The notes beneath the pieces were generated by a model that had not been told where the DNA came from, did not search any database, and saw only the letters and a program-made list of their open reading frames with translations. The position numbers and the translations under genes were made by a program. Of a stretch of 64,000 nt of DNA, positions 60,321 to 64,000 are shown in pieces (position 1 is the stretch's first letter; the number at the start of each line of letters is the position of its first letter). This DNA is from DATAPD01 sp036265385 (lineage in GTDB: Bacteria > Acidobacteriota > Terriglobia > Terriglobales > Acidobacteriaceae): NCBI GenBank assembly GCA_036265385.1, contig DATAPD010000067.1, positions 195,710-259,709 on the forward strand, read 5' to 3'.

Positions 60321-60719
60321 GCCTTAACAGCCCCCAAAAATTTGTTTCAGCATTTTTTCGATTTTGGAACCGCGAGGATGAGATGAATGAGGTCGTATGA
60401 ACGATGGCTAAAACCCATCTTGACCAATCGGACGTTGAACTCCTTGAAGTTGCGCCTCATGGTTTGCCTCAAATTTTCCCCCATAGGTGCAAACCTTTGC
60501 ACAAAACGACCCTTGTTCCGCTTGGCGGAACATCTGATGTACTCATGATAGCAATCTTGTTACCTGATTCAAGCATCTGTCTTTGAATAAGTAGGTCATT
60601 CGCCCGGAGCGAAATATCAACCTTTTCCCGCAACTCGACATCCCACGTTTGCTGTAAAGTTGGGCGTATGCTCGACTAATTAAGGGGTATATTCGAGTCA
60701 CAGCTTTTAAGGAACAAAG
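60321..60719. promoter_or_regulatory. Divergent promoter region of the two peptide synthetase genes with two palindromes
   Basis: 399 bases with no supported gene. GTGCAAA-CC-TTTGCAC (60487-60502) and GTTCCGC-TTG-GCGGAAC (60515-60531) are perfect inverted repeats 12 bases apart. TATATT (60688-60693) could be a -10 for the plus-strand gene. The palindromes lie between the divergent genes, where a shared regulator would act; no regulator gene is adjacent in the window. Confidence 0.5.
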
Positions 60720-63700
60720 ATGGGTCCATTGGGGCTTCCAGCGTCCTTCGCCCAACAGAGACTTTGGTTTTTAGATCAACTTGAGCCCGGAACAGCCGCC
60801 TATAACCTGGTTCGCGCGTTCCGGATCACGGGGCCTCTCGACAACAACGCCCTCGCCGCCGCCTTTCGCGCGGTGATTCGGCGGCATGAATCTCTGCGCA
60901 CTATTTTTGAGAGTGTCGACGGCGAAGCGCAACAATTCGTGTTGCCGGATGTTGAAGTTGCGATTCCGGTGGTCAATGTAGCTGATCTTCCTGAAAAGGA
61001 TCGCGAGCCCGAAGCTCTGCGCATTGCAAGCGAAGAAGGGAAGAAGCCTTTTGATCTGACGCGCGGTCCGTTGCTGCGCGCTCTCTTGGTGCAACTTAGT
61101 CCGGAAAAAAATCTCCTGGTCCTGGCCATGCACCACATCATCACGGATGGCTGGTCCATTTCTATTCTGTTCCGCGAAATAGCTCGCTCTTACGAAGCAG
61201 CTATCGAGTCAAAAGATCCTCACCTGCCCGAACTCCCATTGCAATATGTCGAGTATGCGCAGTGGCAGCGTAAGTACATTGCGGGCGAAGTGCTTGATAC
61301 CCAGGTTAAATACTGGAAGAACAAACTGGCGGGCGCCCAGACGATGCTCGAGTTGCCCATCGATCATCCCCGCCCCCAGACTCACAGCTGGCGAGGCGCT
61401 ACCGAAGAGCTCATTTTCGATGCCGACACATTGGTGGCGCTCAAAGAGTTCGCGCAAAAACAGGGAGCCACCCTCTTCATGGTTTCTATGGCCGCTCTGC
61501 AGGGGTTGCTCTGGCGCTATACCGGCCAGGACAGCATTCTGATTGGTACCCCCACTGCCGCTCGCAACCAGATGGAGATTGAGAACCTGATTGGGTTCTT
61601 TGTAAATACGCTTGTTTTCCGCGCCGACTTTAACTCCGATATGACATTCCGCGACCTGCTTCGACAGGTCCGCGAGTGTGCACTGGAAGCGTATGCCCAT
61701 CAAGATGTCCCGTTTGAGAAGTTAGTCGAGCAACTTGTTCCTCAGCGTGTGATGAACACCACTCCGTTGTTTCAGGTGATGTTCACTTTTCAAAATATCC
61801 CTAAACAGGTGTTCCAAATCTCTGGTCTCGAGATGGAAGAACTGGAATTCGAGACGGGAATCGCAAAGTTCGACTTGTCTGTAGAGGCATTCGAAGACGA
61901 CGAGGCGCGCTTCCACTGCCGTTTCGAATACAACACGGACTTGTTCGAGGCGGAGACGATCGCGAGAACAGTCGATCACTTCCGCAACCTCGTAAATTCT
62001 GTTCTCAAAAATCCCGATCTGCTTGTGTCGTCGATTCCGATCATGGATGGCGAGGAACGGGAGCAGATTCTGCAGCGGTGGAATGACACAGCTGCTTCGA
62101 CTTCCCACGATTCTCGTATCGATACAGCTTTCGAAAAGCGAGTCTCGCTCACACGCGACTCAACAGCACTGGTCTTCGAAGAAAAGTCCATTACTTATAA
62201 GCAGTTGAACGAAGATGCCAACCGAGTCGCACATTATCTGGTCAAGAAGGGAGTGCGGCCTGGTTCGCTCGTGGGCGTTTCGCTCGAGCGGTCGACGGAG
62301 CTCACAACGAGTTTGCTGGCGGTGCTCCAGGCTGGCGCAGTTTATGTTCCGCTCGATCATACGTATCCGAAAGATCGGCTCGCCAGCATGCTCGAGGAGA
62401 CAATCCCGGCATGTGTGATCGCTTCCAGTGCAACTCGGAGCAAATTGCCTGTCGGTATCAGCAATGTGATCACGATTGATTCCGAAGCCGACCTGATCCA
62501 GCGGGAGTCCTCTTCTAATCTTGAAGTGAAGTCCGGAGATCCACGTGCCTATGTTCTGTACACGTCGGGATCGAGTGGGAAGCCGAAGGGAGTGGAAGGG
62601 ACGCATGCTGGAGCGCTGAACCGGATGCAGTGGATGTGGGAGCGGTATCCGTTTGCCGCTGGAGAGGTGTGTTGCCAGAAGACGAACCTGGGATTCGTCG
62701 ATTCGGTGTGGGAGATCTTTGGGCCGCTGTTAGCAGGCGTGCCGAGCGTGATCGTGCCGCAGGAAACGCTGCTTGATCCGGAAGAGCTGATCACGTATCT
62801 GGCGCAGTATCACGTGACGCGGCTGGTGCTGGTGCCAACGCTGTTGCGAGCCTTGCTTGATCATGCGCCGACCCTGGGCGAGCGATTGCCGGAGTTGAAG
62901 CTATGGACCTGCAGTGGCGAGGCCTTGCCGTGGGAGTTGGCGGCACGATTCCAGAAGGCATGTCCGCAGGCGACGCTGTTGAACATTTACGGATCATCGG
63001 AAGTAGCGGCGGATGTGACCTGGCACGAGGTGCGGGAGCGCGCGGAAGGGAAGCTGGGAACGGTGCCGATCGGGAAACCGATTGCGAACACGCAGGTGTA
63101 TGTGCTGGATCGGAAGATGAATCCAGTGCCGGTGGGAGTGCAGGGCGAGATCTACGTGGGAGGAGCAGGACTGGCACTGGGATACTGGAAGCAACCGGAG
63201 TTGACGGCGGAGAAGTTTGTGGAGAACCGGATTGCGCCCCAGACATCAGCTCGGTTGTACAAGACGGGCGATCTGGGACGGTGGCAACGGAATGGAGAGT
63301 TGGAGTACCTGGGACGGATCGACAGCGAGGTGAAGGTGCGGGGGATGCGCCTGGACTTGCGCGAGATCGAGACGGTGCTGGGGGCGAGGGAGGAGATTGA
63401 AGAAGCTGTGGTCGAGTTGGCATCGGACAACGGAGACGAACCGCGGCTGCTGGCGTACGTGGTGACGAAGGAAGGCCGGGACGTCAGTGCGGGAGAGTTG
63501 CGACGCTATCTGCGGACGAAGCTGCCGGAGCACATGGTGCCATCGAGCTATTTGCGAGTGGAGAAGGTGCCGTTGCTGCCGAGCGGGAAGGTAAATCGGC
63601 GAGCGCTGCGGGAAGAGAGTGGGGTGGCACTGTCGGAGCAGGGCATCGTCCGACCGGAAACGGACATCGAACGGAAGCTGGCGACGATCTGGGAGGAGTT

Positions 63701-64000
63701 ACTGAAGAGGAAAGAAGTTGGGGTGGACCAGAACTTTTTCGAGTTGGGGGGACATTCGCTTTTGGTGTTGCAGGTGATGGCGCGAATACGGCGGATGTTC
63801 GAGGTGGAACTGGCGGTGCGGACGATGTTTGAAGAGCCGACGATCGCGGGACTGGCGAAAGAGGTTGAGAAGGCGCAGGCGCTGGGGCTGAAAGCGAAGA
63901 TGCCGGTACTGGAACGACGTCAGCGCTCGGAGGTAGCGACGGCGAGCCGAGAGGCGTTGTTGGCGCAACTCGATACGCTTTCACCAGACGACGTGCAATC
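60720..64000 (+). CDS. Nonribosomal peptide synthetase, condensation-adenylation-carrier module, runs off the right edge (partial)
   Basis: 1,093 codons visible from the ATG at 60720 (AAGGAA five bases upstream). It starts directly on the condensation domain (ASFAQQRLWFLDQLEPG; HHIITDGWS at ~138). The adenylation domain spans ~470-965 (YTSGSSGKPKG, YKTGDLGRW, LPSGKVNRR), and the carrier has Ser1013 (FFELGGHSL). The ten specificity positions, aligned to GrsA-Phe, read V660 D661 W664 V703 T730 S732 I756 A764 D765 K957, i.e. VDWVTSIADK. This is near the beta-alanine code VDWVISLADK. The stop lies outside the window. Confidence 0.93.
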   Translation, partial: MGPLGLPASFAQQRLWFLDQLEPGTAAYNLVRAFRITGPLDNNALAAAFRAVIRRHESLRTIFESVDGEAQQFVLPDVEVAIPVVNVADLPEKDREPEALRIASEEGKKPFDLTRGPLLRALLVQLSPEKNLLVLAMHHIITDGWSISILFREIARSYEAAIESKDPHLPELPLQYVEYAQWQRKYIAGEVLDTQVKYWKNKLAGAQTMLELPIDHPRPQTHSWRGATEELIFDADTLVALKEFAQKQGATLFMVSMAALQGLLWRYTGQDSILIGTPTAARNQMEIENLIGFFVNTLVFRADFNSDMTFRDLLRQVRECALEAYAHQDVPFEKLVEQLVPQRVMNTTPLFQVMFTFQNIPKQVFQISGLEMEELEFETGIAKFDLSVEAFEDDEARFHCRFEYNTDLFEAETIARTVDHFRNLVNSVLKNPDLLVSSIPIMDGEEREQILQRWNDTAASTSHDSRIDTAFEKRVSLTRDSTALVFEEKSITYKQLNEDANRVAHYLVKKGVRPGSLVGVSLERSTELTTSLLAVLQAGAVYVPLDHTYPKDRLASMLEETIPACVIASSATRSKLPVGISNVITIDSEADLIQRESSSNLEVKSGDPRAYVLYTSGSSGKPKGVEGTHAGALNRMQWMWERYPFAAGEVCCQKTNLGFVDSVWEIFGPLLAGVPSVIVPQETLLDPEELITYLAQYHVTRLVLVPTLLRALLDHAPTLGERLPELKLWTCSGEALPWELAARFQKACPQATLLNIYGSSEVAADVTWHEVRERAEGKLGTVPIGKPIANTQVYVLDRKMNPVPVGVQGEIYVGGAGLALGYWKQPELTAEKFVENRIAPQTSARLYKTGDLGRWQRNGELEYLGRIDSEVKVRGMRLDLREIETVLGAREEIEEAVVELASDNGDEPRLLAYVVTKEGRDVSAGELRRYLRTKLPEHMVPSSYLRVEKVPLLPSGKVNRRALREESGVALSEQGIVRPETDIERKLATIWEELLKRKEVGVDQNFFELGGHSLLVLQVMARIRRMFEVELAVRTMFEEPTIAGLAKEVEKAQALGLKAKMPVLERRQRSEVATASREALLAQLDTLSPDDVQ

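Noticed and set aside
60404..60586. 60-codon frame in the synthetase promoter region
   Set aside because: No ribosome site, no recognisable motif, and it runs through both palindromes.
62791..63984. Long open frames on the minus strand opposite the synthetase gene
   Set aside because: They are rich in Pro, Ser and Arg, show no family motif, and arise from the G-ending codon use of the real gene on the other strand.

Overview
This window looks like chromosomal DNA of an aerobic, Gram-negative soil bacterium, most probably an acidobacterium (Terriglobia-like). That placement is inferred from gene content: an OmpR-type winged-helix/TolB-like/TPR regulator, abundant c-di-GMP proteins, outer-membrane barrels, DUF3175 and small zinc-ribbon proteins. 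No rRNA gene is present to confirm it. The genes are mostly housekeeping, tightly packed and on both strands. I see no insertion sequence, prophage or CRISPR array.

Layout. 1-6 kb: a partial gene, a large GGDEF/HD-GYP/PilZ c-di-GMP protein, a small PilZ protein, a CAU-anticodon tRNA and the winged-helix/TPR regulator. 6-17 kb: a secreted protein, a divergent arsR-arsM arsenic pair, a YggX-like protein, transporters, a rhomboid-TPR fusion, a GIY-YIG protein, an HD-GYP response regulator and a glycosyltransferase. 17-28 kb: leuB and a short leuA, a divergent LysR regulator, a STAS protein, tandem outer-membrane barrels, a class-III aminotransferase, a MOSC protein, an EamA transporter, a YraN-like protein and galT. 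28-35 kb: a complete minus-strand isc operon in the order iscR-iscS-iscU-iscA-hscB-hscA-fdx-iscX, with a palindrome in front of iscR. 35-45 kb: a 48-residue zinc-ribbon gene, a CheY-like protein, a beta-propeller lipoprotein, tsaD, cca, dciA-gatC-gatA, an FmdE-like protein, cysS and pgsA.

45-64 kb is the accessory-looking part. It begins with a coupled operon of a BioF2/GNAT-type acyltransferase, an ATP-grasp ligase and a sulfotransferase, facing a second BioF2/GNAT protein. A tRNA-Val, a basic/acidic tail protein and an MFS exporter follow. Then come an Sfp-type phosphopantetheinyl transferase and a secreted FG-GAP/BPL_N fusion. Last is an operon holding an unusual nonribosomal peptide synthetase (C-PCP-TE, no adenylation domain, Cys at the thioesterase nucleophile position) with a Wzm/Wzt-type polysaccharide ABC exporter. 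Divergent from it, and running off the right edge, is a second synthetase (C-A-PCP...) whose specificity residues closely match the beta-alanine code.

Working together (inference): the phosphopantetheinyl transferase would activate the carrier domains, and the two synthetases would share the divergent promoter, which carries two perfect palindromes. The Wzm/Wzt pair could export the product or a glycan bearing it. The acyltransferase/ATP-grasp/sulfotransferase operon may decorate the same surface material. Another recurring feature is degenerate short-period repeats, several with inverted-repeat character, in many intergenic gaps and especially inside the isc operon.
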